DNA of 39,381 bases from Gammaproteobacteria bacterium (GTDB lineage: Bacteria; Pseudomonadota; Gammaproteobacteria; Pseudomonadales; Pseudohongiellaceae): contig JASMER010000002.1 of assembly GCA_030752195.1 (NCBI GenBank), forward strand, positions 1 to 39,381, given 5' to 3'. Positions 33,048 through 39,381 of this stretch are shown piece after piece. The translations under genes were made by a program, and so were the position numbers. The notes beneath the pieces were generated by a model, which saw nothing but the letters and a program-made list of their open reading frames with translations, did not search any database and had not been told where the DNA came from. Numbering within the stretch: position 1 is the first letter of the stretch; each line of letters begins with the position of its first letter.

Positions 33048-33812
33048 ATGCCAATAATCGAAGTCTGTGACTTGCAGAAGAAATATCCCCTGCCGGACGA
33101 CAAATCGCAAAAGTTCTTTGCAGTGAACGGCGTGTCTCTCTCGATAGAGCAGGGCGAGGTTTTTGGTATCCTCGGTCCGAACGGAGCCGGCAAGACCACC
33201 ACGCTCGAAATGATCGAGGGCCTGAACGATATTGATGGAGGAGAAGCCCGTATTGACGGCATCAGCGTCAGGACCGACCCCTATCAGGTCAAAGAGCGGA
33301 TTGGCGTCCAGCTTCAGGCGAATGAATATTTTGACAACGTCAGTCTTGGAGAGCTTCTCTCCCTGTTCGGCGCGCTGTATCACAGAACCATAGACCCCCT
33401 TGTGCTGCTCGCCAAAGTTCAGCTGGAGGACAAAGCCAAAGCAAAGCCTGCGGCCCTGTCAGGTGGTCAGAAACAGCGCTTTTCAATTGCCTGTGCGCTG
33501 GTAAACGAGCCGAAGGTCTTGTTCCTTGATGAGCCAACCACGGGTCTCGACCCTCAGGCCAAGCGCAATCTTTGGGATCTGGTACAGGGCCTAAATGACG
33601 GTGGCATGACCATTGTGCTGACCACCCACAACATGGAAGAGGCCGAGGAGCTCTGCGATCGCATCGCCATCATGGACCACGGCAAGATCATCGCGGAAGG
33701 CACGCCCCAAGCATTGATACTTGAATTCGCACCCGAGCCGCCTGACGCCCCACTGCACGGAAATCTGGAAGACGTTTTTCTGTCCTTAACTGGCCACGGC
33801 TTGAGAGAGTAA
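33048..33812 (+). CDS. ABC transporter ATP-binding protein (ABC-2 exporter type)
   Basis: This 254-residue cytoplasmic ATPase of the DrrA/CcmA-like family powers export through the adjacent permease. Motifs are Walker A GPNGAGKTT (43-51), Q-loop QLQANEYFD, signature LSGGQKQR (137-144), Walker B VLFLDEP (157-163), D-loop GLDPQAK and switch TTHNMEEAEELCDRIAI. I took the ATG at 33048; an upstream frame opens from a TTG at 32934 but adds 38 residues foreign to the family. The ribosome-binding site is weak. The permease starts three bases after the stop, so the two form an operon. The substrate is unknown. Confidence 0.93.
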   Translation: MPIIEVCDLQKKYPLPDDKSQKFFAVNGVSLSIEQGEVFGILGPNGAGKTTTLEMIEGLNDIDGGEARIDGISVRTDPYQVKERIGVQLQANEYFDNVSLGELLSLFGALYHRTIDPLVLLAKVQLEDKAKAKPAALSGGQKQRFSIACALVNEPKVLFLDEPTTGLDPQAKRNLWDLVQGLNDGGMTIVLTTHNMEEAEELCDRIAIMDHGKIIAEGTPQALILEFAPEPPDAPLHGNLEDVFLSLTGHGLRE

Positions 33813-33815
33813 CTG

Positions 33816-34916
33816 ATGATGCTCAATCCCCTCCAGCGACATCTGACGTCGGTCTTTTTAAAAATTTTCCTGAGAGACCGGCGCTCAATCTTTTTCAGCT
33901 TATTCTTCCCGGTCATATTCATGACCGTCTTTAGTCTGGCGAATGTTCGCGAACAGGAGCCCATCAACATTGGAGTGGCCAACCTATCATCAAACCAAGT
34001 CGCCTTAGATTTTGTCCAGAGGCTGAGCGATTCTCCTGTGTTTAATACTGTCACCGGCGAGTCGGCTCCACTCAGAGAAGCGCTGATTGCCGGCGATCAG
34101 ACGATGGTGCTGGAACTACCCGCCGATTTTGGCCAGTCCCCTGAGACGCGCAGTTCTGAAATTAACGTGGTTGTCGATGCGGCCCAAGTAAGCCAATTAG
34201 GTCTGATCATGCCTGTGCTGGATCAAACGCTGCTGTCCATTGAGCGAGAATTTCGCGGCATCGCTCCCCTATTCACCATCGCTATAGAAGATGTCCAAGC
34301 CAGATCGCAGCGCTATATCGATTTTCTGCTGCCGGGGTTAATGGCATTGACACTGATGAATCTATCTATCGCCGGCAGTGGCTTCAACATTGTGGAATAT
34401 CGCCGCAAGGGCATTCTTAAGCGGCTGTTCGTCACGCCGATTGAACCAAAAGATTTCATCACTGCGATCGTCCTTGCGCGGATGACTATCGTGCTGGTGC
34501 AGCTTACCGTGCTGATTTTCCTTGCAGTAGTGCTGCTAGATATTCGGATTGTCGGCAACTTCTTCGCTTACTATTTTGTTGTTATTTTTGGAACAGTTCT
34601 GTTTTTATGCCTCGGATTCAGCTTAGGCAGTCTGGCAAAAACTCAGGAGACTATCGGCGCGCTTGGCAACGTTGTCATCATGCCGCAGATATTCCTTTCA
34701 GGCATTTTTTATCCGATCGAATCAATGCCGGAATGGATACAACCGCTGGCCCAACTGCTCCCGCTATCTTTCGTTTCCACAGGGATGCGCGAAATCGCCA
34801 ACGCCGGAGCCGCCTTGAGCGAGATCCTGCCAAGCCTGCTAGGTATCGCTGTGTGGCTGGCAATCAGTTTTCTGGCTGCTACCCGACTCTTCCTTTGGAA
34901 AGAGGTGGCAAGCTAG
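33816..34916 (+). CDS. ABC-2 type permease
   Basis: This 366-residue inner-membrane protein partners the ATPase encoded upstream. The layout is of ABC-2/YhhJ type: one N-terminal helix (about residues 27-43, SIFFSLFFPVIFMTVFSL), a large external loop to about residue 165, then five helices, among them FLLPGLMALTLMNLSI, LVQLTVLIFLAVVLLDI and FFAYYFVVIFGTVLFLCL. FLSGIFYPIESMPEWIQPLAQLLPLSF with the following region is the conserved ABC-2 signature near the C-terminus. GAGAG precedes the start. Export of a drug, lipid or polysaccharide cannot be distinguished. The following 167 bp holds only a small GC-rich hairpin (34922-34946). Confidence 0.92.
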   Translation: MMLNPLQRHLTSVFLKIFLRDRRSIFFSLFFPVIFMTVFSLANVREQEPINIGVANLSSNQVALDFVQRLSDSPVFNTVTGESAPLREALIAGDQTMVLELPADFGQSPETRSSEINVVVDAAQVSQLGLIMPVLDQTLLSIEREFRGIAPLFTIAIEDVQARSQRYIDFLLPGLMALTLMNLSIAGSGFNIVEYRRKGILKRLFVTPIEPKDFITAIVLARMTIVLVQLTVLIFLAVVLLDIRIVGNFFAYYFVVIFGTVLFLCLGFSLGSLAKTQETIGALGNVVIMPQIFLSGIFYPIESMPEWIQPLAQLLPLSFVSTGMREIANAGAALSEILPSLLGIAVWLAISFLAATRLFLWKEVAS

Positions 34917-35083
34917 GCGGACACGTCGGCCCCCGCCGATGGCGTGCGTTCCCGCTTTGTAATATATTCGGCTTAAGCTGAGTAGAAGCCTATTGTATAC
35001 GGGGATAATCAGCGAATCCCGCAGGCTAAAAACTGTTTCATAAATTCATCTGGCCTGCTGACTTATGTGCTGGAGGTTCAATA

Positions 35084-35566
35084 ATGAAAAAAATACTGAT
35101 TCTGGTTTCCGCGCTATGCGTGACCGTGTCTGGGTTGCTGATGGTCGTATCTGCGCAAGACGACATCACTCCAGAGCAGCGCGCAGCGCAAGCCGTTGAT
35201 CAACGCAAAGCCCTTTTCAAGACGCTCCGTTTTAACTTGATCCCTATCGCCGGTATGGCTCAGGGCGCGCCTTTTAACGCGGAAGTCGCCGAACGGAACG
35301 CACGGAGAATTGGCGTGATAGCCAGCATGATTCCAGAAGTGATGGCAGAAGACACGCGAGGGTTTGAGGTAGAAACCACCGCGCTAGACAGCATCTGGGA
35401 CAACATGAGTGACCTCAGCGATAAGGCTCAGGCACTGGAAGACAATGCTATTGCGTTTGCCGACGCGGCTTCGACCGGAGAATTTGCAACCGCGATGGGC
35501 GCCTTCAGAGCGCTGGGCGGCTCCTGCGGCAATTGTCACGATACCTACCGAGTCGACAACGACTGA
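35084..35566 (+). CDS. Cytochrome c-prime (class II c-type cytochrome)
   Basis: This 160-residue periplasmic four-helix cytochrome has a signal peptide ending around VVSAQD. The single haem site CGNCH is near the C-terminus (Cys148, Cys151, His152), as is typical of class II cytochromes c, and FKTLRFNLIPIAGM is the N-terminal helix that normally supplies the distal side of the haem. The sequence AMGAFRALGGSCGNCHDTYR is a clear family match. These proteins bind NO, CO or O2 or carry electrons; the exact role is open. GGAGG precedes the ATG. It stands alone, followed by a hairpin. Confidence 0.93.
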   Translation: MKKILILVSALCVTVSGLLMVVSAQDDITPEQRAAQAVDQRKALFKTLRFNLIPIAGMAQGAPFNAEVAERNARRIGVIASMIPEVMAEDTRGFEVETTALDSIWDNMSDLSDKAQALEDNAIAFADAASTGEFATAMGAFRALGGSCGNCHDTYRVDND

Positions 35567-35592
35567 GTAATCCTGCGGAAAAACCATCAACA

Positions 35593-35614
35593 GCGGGACA
35601 GTAAAATGTCCCGC
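35593..35614. terminator. Hairpin between convergent cytochrome genes
   Basis: GCGGGACA (35593-35600) pairs perfectly with TGTCCCGC (35607-35614) around a six-base loop. It lies after the cytochrome c-prime stop and before the convergent diheme cytochrome, so it may terminate in both directions. The T-tract is poor on both sides. Confidence 0.5.
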
Positions 35615-35689
35615 AATTATGTGGTTCCAGCCTCCGTCTTTTTTGTCACTGCGCGATAGACACGGGACAAACCAGCATGCCATCAGGTA

Positions 35690-36571
35690 TCAATCAGGGC
35701 GCCGATGGCGCGTAAAGAACGCAGCCAAAGCCTCGCGGTCTTGGTCTGTCAATCTGCTGGTGTTGAACTCGATCACTTCGTTCATGTCGCCACCGACAAA
35801 CTCACCTTCGGGCTTCATACCCAACATGAGAAACAGATCGAAATTGGCAGCAGTCCAGTGTGCTAGTGCTTCTGAGTCAATGGGTTCAATAATCTCATCA
35901 CCCAACTGACTGCCGCCGAACTCTCGACTCCAATCTGGTATGCCAAGGCCGTTCCTGGGGGTATGACATTCTCCGCAATGCCCGAGATTTCTTGCAAGAT
36001 AGGCGCCACGAGCCACAGTTTCATCAGCGAATGTCTCTCTGTCCGGCTGGGACAGATCAGCAAGCCTGTTCCAGCCGGCAATCATCCAGCGGCGCAACCA
36101 TGGAGCCGGTTCGGGCTCCGGTGACCGGAAATCAACAGCGTCCAGCGATAGCATATAAGCCGCCATATTCAGCACATCTTCATCACTCAACCCCGCATAG
36201 GAGCGATAGGGGAAAGCCGGGAAATAGTAACTGCCATCCGGTGCCCGCCCATATTTGACCGCATTGATAAAGTCACCGCCAGACCAGTTACCGGTGCCGC
36301 TGACCGGATCGGGCGTAATATTAGGAGCGTAGAAAACACCAAAATCCGTGCTCAATGCAAGACCTCCACTAGGACTCTCAGGACGCTTCTCACCCTTGTG
36401 ACAGCTAATACAGCCGCCAGCGCTGAACAGGTATTCCCCTCGCGCAACTGCATCGTCGCTGCTCGGGATCACGGCGTTAACTGCAGCGGGTGGGGGAGCG
36501 AACACCCAGAAAAGCGCACCGGCCATGGCCGTCAGACCTGACAGCGAGAGCGTTACTGAGAATCTGTTCAT
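35690..36571 (-). CDS. Exported diheme cytochrome c
   Basis: This 293-residue protein has an N-terminal signal or anchor (LSGLTAMAGALFWVFA) and two class I haem domains: CISCH at 54-58 and CGECH at 199-203. It resembles the cytochrome subunits of membrane dehydrogenases (alcohol or gluconate dehydrogenase type): GGLALSTDFGVFYAPNITPD after the first haem, and YAGLSDEDVLNMAAYML with a Met ligand. Only two of the three haem domains of those subunits are present. The gene begins 14 bases after the Old Yellow Enzyme gene and is probably cotranscribed. No dehydrogenase gene lies nearby, so its electron donor is unknown. Confidence 0.9.
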   Translation of the reverse strand: MNRFSVTLSLSGLTAMAGALFWVFAPPPAAVNAVIPSSDDAVARGEYLFSAGGCISCHKGEKRPESPSGGLALSTDFGVFYAPNITPDPVSGTGNWSGGDFINAVKYGRAPDGSYYFPAFPYRSYAGLSDEDVLNMAAYMLSLDAVDFRSPEPEPAPWLRRWMIAGWNRLADLSQPDRETFADETVARGAYLARNLGHCGECHTPRNGLGIPDWSREFGGSQLGDEIIEPIDSEALAHWTAANFDLFLMLGMKPEGEFVGGDMNEVIEFNTSRLTDQDREALAAFFTRHRRPD

Positions 36572-36585
36572 GCTAACAGCCCCAT

Positions 36586-37680
36586 CTAGATCAGTTCCGC
36601 AAGCTGTTCCTTATTGAAAGTCCTGAGTTTATCGGTTTCACCCGCACGAATTAGTTTCGGCCAGTCTGGATTCGCCAGGAGCGCTCGACCGACCGCAATC
36701 AGATCAAACTCATCCTCCTCCATGCGGGCAAGCAAATCTTCGATTCCGCGAACTTCAGCAGTACCCTCCCGATAAGTGGCAACGAATTCTTCGGACAGCC
36801 CCACGCTGCCGACGCTGATGGTCGGTTTGCCGGTAATTTTTTTGACCCAGCCAGCCAGATTAAGCGGCGATTCTTCGAATTCAGATTCCCAGAAGCGACG
36901 CGTGCTACAGTGAAAAATGTCAACGCCAGCATCGGACAGAGGCTTTAGAAATTGCTCCAGTTCCTCTGCGGTTTGAGCAAGCTTTGCCTCATAATCCTGC
37001 TGTTTCCACTGAGAGAATCGCAGGATAATCGGAAAGTCCTCGCCAATTTCTGCTCTTATCGATTCGACGATCGCTACCGCAAATCGAGTGCGCTTGATCA
37101 GCGAACCACCATACGCGTCCTCACGAACATTGGTGCCTTCCCAAAAGAAATTGTCAATCAGATACCCGTGTGCACCGTGCAGCTCGAGCGCATCGAATCC
37201 CAGCTGCTTGGCGTTGGCTGCGGACTGAGTGAACGCCTCAATAATCTGGTCTATTTCGGCGGTTGAGAGCGGCTGCAGCACCTTTTTCTCAGGCCGCAGG
37301 TAGCCGGACGGGGAAACGGTTTGATAATCCGGACAGGGGCCTTGGCCCGGCTTACGAATCACGCCAACGTGCCAGAGCTGCGGGGCAATCTTGCTCCCTG
37401 CAGCATGCACGGTCTCGACAACTTTAGCCCACCCCTCCAGTGATTGATCATGAAATTTCGGAATTTGAATGTGAGAAGAGGCCGCCGGATGAGGAACAGT
37501 AGTCCCCTCCGTGATAATCAGGCCGACTTCACCCTCCGCGCGGCGACGGTAGTAATCACACACAGCGGCGTCCGGAATACCCTGTGGCGAAAACTGCCGC
37601 GTCATGGGCGCCATCGCAATGCGATTGGGCAGCTGGAGTTTAGGATGCGTGAAAGGTCTGAAAAGTATGTCCGTATTCAT
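36586..37680 (-). CDS. NADH:flavin oxidoreductase, Old Yellow Enzyme family
   Basis: This 364-residue FMN-dependent TIM-barrel ene-reductase typically reduces activated C=C bonds or nitro compounds with NADPH. The N-terminus LFRPFTHPKLQLPNRIAMAPMTR is characteristic, and HGAHGYLIDNFFW at residues 168-180 carries the two substrate-binding histidines. GGSLIKRTRFAVAIVESIR and the phosphate-binding GVGRALLANPDWP-like segment (AVGRALLANPDWPK) complete the pattern. I chose the ATG at 37680 (GGAA upstream); 20 extra residues to 37740 are not family-like. It is the first gene of a two-gene unit with the diheme cytochrome. Confidence 0.93.
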   Translation of the reverse strand: MNTDILFRPFTHPKLQLPNRIAMAPMTRQFSPQGIPDAAVCDYYRRRAEGEVGLIITEGTTVPHPAASSHIQIPKFHDQSLEGWAKVVETVHAAGSKIAPQLWHVGVIRKPGQGPCPDYQTVSPSGYLRPEKKVLQPLSTAEIDQIIEAFTQSAANAKQLGFDALELHGAHGYLIDNFFWEGTNVREDAYGGSLIKRTRFAVAIVESIRAEIGEDFPIILRFSQWKQQDYEAKLAQTAEELEQFLKPLSDAGVDIFHCSTRRFWESEFEESPLNLAGWVKKITGKPTISVGSVGLSEEFVATYREGTAEVRGIEDLLARMEEDEFDLIAVGRALLANPDWPKLIRAGETDKLRTFNKEQLAELI

Positions 37681-37723
37681 TAGTATTCCGTTAACAAAGC
37701 GCTTAAAACTGAGTAGCGGCAGT

Positions 37724-37907
37724 CTACTGAGCCTGAGCACCGTTTGTCGAATGCAGGTTGATCTGGTTTACCCGTATTTGCTGCTCAGCCAGCGATCGGA
37801 GGATATGCCGCCTCACCACGCCTGGCAGGGGAACATTTCCCAGGGCAGCCTCCCCATGCACGCTGCACCAACAGAGCAGCGAGCATCAATACGTTCGAAC
37901 GAGCCAT
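37724..37907 (-). pseudogene. Possible decayed class IV aminotransferase fragment
   Basis: In the 500-bp gap (37681-38180) the reverse strand reads DGSFERIDARCSVGA from 37907 and, after one frame change, VHGEAALGNVPLPGVVRRHI then LRSLAEQQIRVNQINL, ending in a TAG at 37724-37726. This echoes the class IV PLP-aminotransferase pattern DGxxxExxxxNxxxxxxG..PLxxGxLPGVxRxxVLxLAxxxGIxV. It has no start, is shifted, and is far too short (family about 270-300 aa). The resemblance is by eye and modest. Confidence 0.35.
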
Positions 37908-37926
37908 CTAGGCAAGAGAGGACAGT

Positions 37927-38180
37927 TTATGCGACCGGCTGATCCTGTGTCCTGAGACGCAGATAGTCACCGGGACGACCGCCCAGGGCAGCCCATTTTT
38001 GGCTCGGAACAGGACCTGCATTGAGCACTCTTGAAAGGGGGCCCTCTTCGCTCTTTTAATATCAGCTTGACCTAAGCAAACCTGATGAGCGCTCGGGCGT
38101 CAGGATATATTTGCGGGCCGACTTTCGGCGGCTCGATGTGGACGCCATCCATCGCATCAGACAGATTATGGAAGAGTGTG
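37927..38180. other. Coding-like debris without an identifiable gene
   Basis: On the reverse strand a frame from about 38056 to a TAA at 37927-37929 reads SEEGPLSRVLNAGPVPSQKW then AALGGRPGDYLRLRTQDQ, which looks like the tail of a protein I cannot name. Just beyond it, 38060-38212 is open on the forward strand too (DVDAIHRIRQIMEECVTDCE), and the reverse strand is open to 38072. None has a start codon with a ribosome-binding site, so I treat the stretch as gene debris downstream of the SUMF1-domain gene. Confidence 0.3.
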
Positions 38181-39137
38181 TTACGGATTGCGAACAGATT
38201 GGCGGGTGCTGATGACCAGTCGAAATCCGATGGCATCGTTGCGCACACCAGGGTCGACGCCACCTCTGACCGCAGCTCTGATGTTACCGAGGCCGTCCGC
38301 AAAGGATCCGCCTCGCATGACCCAAAGCGCCTGGCCATCCAGGGCTTCCAGATCATCGGCTTCAGAGTAGGGATAAGGCTGCATAGGACTGGTTGTCATT
38401 TCCCAGACGTTGCCCGCCATGTCGGACAAACCCCACGCGCATTCGGAACAATCCATCGCGTTGACAGCACGTATTTCGCTGCTGTTGAAATTGACGCTCT
38501 CCGGCGGCGGCCCGCTGCGCCAAGGGAAAACCTGTCCCTCGGTGCCACGCGCGGCCTTCTCCCACTCCGCCTCCGATGGCAGCGTCACGCGACCTCCACT
38601 TTCCAGAAAAGCACTAAGCTCTGCTGGCGTCTGATCCGAATGCCGCAAGGTAAGGTCAAGCCAGCGGGTATAGGCCAAAGCCTCAGGCCAGGTGATTCCG
38701 GTAATCGGCAAGTCATGTGCCAGCCCCTCGACTGCATTCGTGGACTGACCGGTGGCATTCAGATAAGCCGCAAACTGCGCCACGCTCGTTTCATAGCGGG
38801 CGACGTAAAAGGAAGGCAGCTCTACATGACCCTGCCGGCGCGTGGCTGACCAGCGTTCATTTCCATAGGCCATCCGATCAACCGCCGGATTGCTGCCCAT
38901 GGTGAAGCCACCCGCTGGAATGTGGACAAAGCCCATGTAAGAGTCGTCTGGCATATACCAGTGCTCGGATGAGAATCCCGACAAATTTGCCGGTAGCGAC
39001 AATGCCGGTGTCTGATCGTCAGCTTCCTGTTGCTGCGCCAGAAACAGTGCTACCGCAACAATTACCACGCTCATCAGTGTGAAACCCAGCGTACGACTTG
39101 GTACGGGAGTTTCAACTGGCGGAGTACCCTGACTCAT
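38181..39137 (-). CDS. Membrane-anchored SUMF1/FGE-domain protein
   Basis: This 318-residue protein has a short cytoplasmic tail, one transmembrane helix (about residues 17-35), and a formylglycine-generating-enzyme-like domain outside. Family motifs in order are FVHIPAGGFTMGSNPAVDRM, LPSFYVARYETSVAQFAAYL, LPITGITWPEALAYTRWL, LPSEAEWEKAARGTEG, GLSDMAGNVWEMTTSP and WVMRGGSFADG. The catalytic cysteines of true FGE, which follow RGGSF and sit near the C-terminal GFR, are absent (GGSFADGLGNIRAAVRGGVD ... AIGFRLV), so it is more likely a binding or structural protein. It starts nine bases after the cysteine-rich gene upstream and is probably coexpressed with it. Confidence 0.88.
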   Translation of the reverse strand: MSQGTPPVETPVPSRTLGFTLMSVVIVAVALFLAQQQEADDQTPALSLPANLSGFSSEHWYMPDDSYMGFVHIPAGGFTMGSNPAVDRMAYGNERWSATRRQGHVELPSFYVARYETSVAQFAAYLNATGQSTNAVEGLAHDLPITGITWPEALAYTRWLDLTLRHSDQTPAELSAFLESGGRVTLPSEAEWEKAARGTEGQVFPWRSGPPPESVNFNSSEIRAVNAMDCSECAWGLSDMAGNVWEMTTSPMQPYPYSEADDLEALDGQALWVMRGGSFADGLGNIRAAVRGGVDPGVRNDAIGFRLVISTRQSVRNP

Positions 39138-39146
39138 CCAATCAGA

Positions 39147-39381
39147 TCAACTTTTACTGCAGGCAAAGGCCCAGTTGTGCTCGCAAGCTCGAGAGTAGAG
39201 GTCTGCTTCCGACCACTCCAGGAGGTTGCGGCTGCCTTCGCGCAACAGCAGGCGGAGGTCGAGGGGTCTGGGGTCAGCACTGGCGAATCGGTCTTCCGCC
39301 AGCAGATTTAGACAGCCCGCCTGAAACTTGAGTTCACAGGACTGAGAAAAATAGGCGCTGGCCCGTGTTTCATCTTTTTCA
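39147..39381 (-). CDS. Cysteine-rich Sel1-like repeat protein (3' end only)
   Basis: The last 78 codons of a gene that continues beyond the right edge read leftward to a TGA at 39147-39149. The sequence has the helix-Cys pattern of Sel1-like, HcpA-type proteins: AYFSQSCELKFQAGCLNLLA then ADLYSRACEHNWAFACSKS, where each repeat has Cys pairs about eight residues apart that form disulfides. This suggests an exported protein. Nine bases separate it from the SUMF1-domain gene, so the two probably form an operon. The start and any signal peptide lie outside the window. Confidence 0.7.
   Translation of the reverse strand, partial: EKDETRASAYFSQSCELKFQAGCLNLLAEDRFASADPRPLDLRLLLREGSRNLLEWSEADLYSRACEHNWAFACSKS

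Noticed and set aside
38072-38356. 94-codon leftward frame overlapping the SUMF1-domain gene end
   Set aside because: Most of it is a shadow of the SUMF1 gene; the unique tail has no own start with a ribosome-binding site.

Overview
The window reads as chromosomal DNA of a gammaproteobacterium, probably a free-living aerobic (marine-type) lineage. The evidence is a conserved housekeeping block (ubiI, ubiH, pepP, a TIGR02449 coiled-coil gene, zapA, 6S RNA, 5-formyl-THF cyclo-ligase) in an order close to Pseudomonas and E. coli, ubiquinone genes, c-type cytochromes, and LexA boxes of the gammaproteobacterial CTGT-N8-ACAG type. No tRNA, rRNA, insertion sequence, phage gene or CRISPR array was recognised.

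Region 1 (about 0.4-7.1 kb) is the housekeeping block. The leftward unit is pepP-ubiH, and ubiI also points left further on, separated from ubiH by two rightward genes (a MaoC-like hydratase and a DUF1499 lipoprotein). The rightward unit is TIGR02449-zapA-6S RNA-fau, with a good sigma-70 promoter before its first gene. The UPF0149/YgfB gene usually found next to pepP is absent.

Region 2 (7.2-14.3 kb) is an SOS mutagenesis module: imuA-imuB point right, dnaE2 points left, and a lipoprotein-type methyltransferase gene lies between them downstream of dnaE2. Both transcription units begin at a perfect 28-bp palindrome containing a LexA box. The usual arrangement is one collinear operon, so this convergent, doubly controlled layout is unusual. 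A decayed D-aminoacylase-type gene lies directly behind the dnaE2 operator.

Region 3 (14.9-33 kb) is accessory metabolism, rich in exported hydrolases: two coupled amidohydrolase-family proteins, an M13 metallopeptidase lipoprotein, an N-acyl-D-amino-acid deacylase-like enzyme, a gamma-glutamyltransferase lipoprotein, an M20 peptidase and a class-C beta-lactamase-like serine hydrolase. Also here are a secreted protein of unknown function, a glutathione transferase, a TPR-like exported protein with a small companion, and a threonine synthase. Most hydrolases carry signal peptides, which suggests periplasmic or surface breakdown of peptides and N-acylated or gamma-glutamyl amino acids. Two divergent intergenic regions hold clear inverted or direct repeats that look like operators, and a DUF917-like gene remnant survives at 31.6 kb.

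Region 4 (33-39.4 kb) holds an ABC-2 exporter pair, a cytochrome c-prime, a diheme cytochrome c following an Old Yellow Enzyme-type oxidoreductase, a 500-bp stretch of probable gene debris, and a membrane-anchored SUMF1/FGE-domain protein. Just upstream of the last is the 3' end of a cysteine-rich Sel1-like gene cut off by the window edge.
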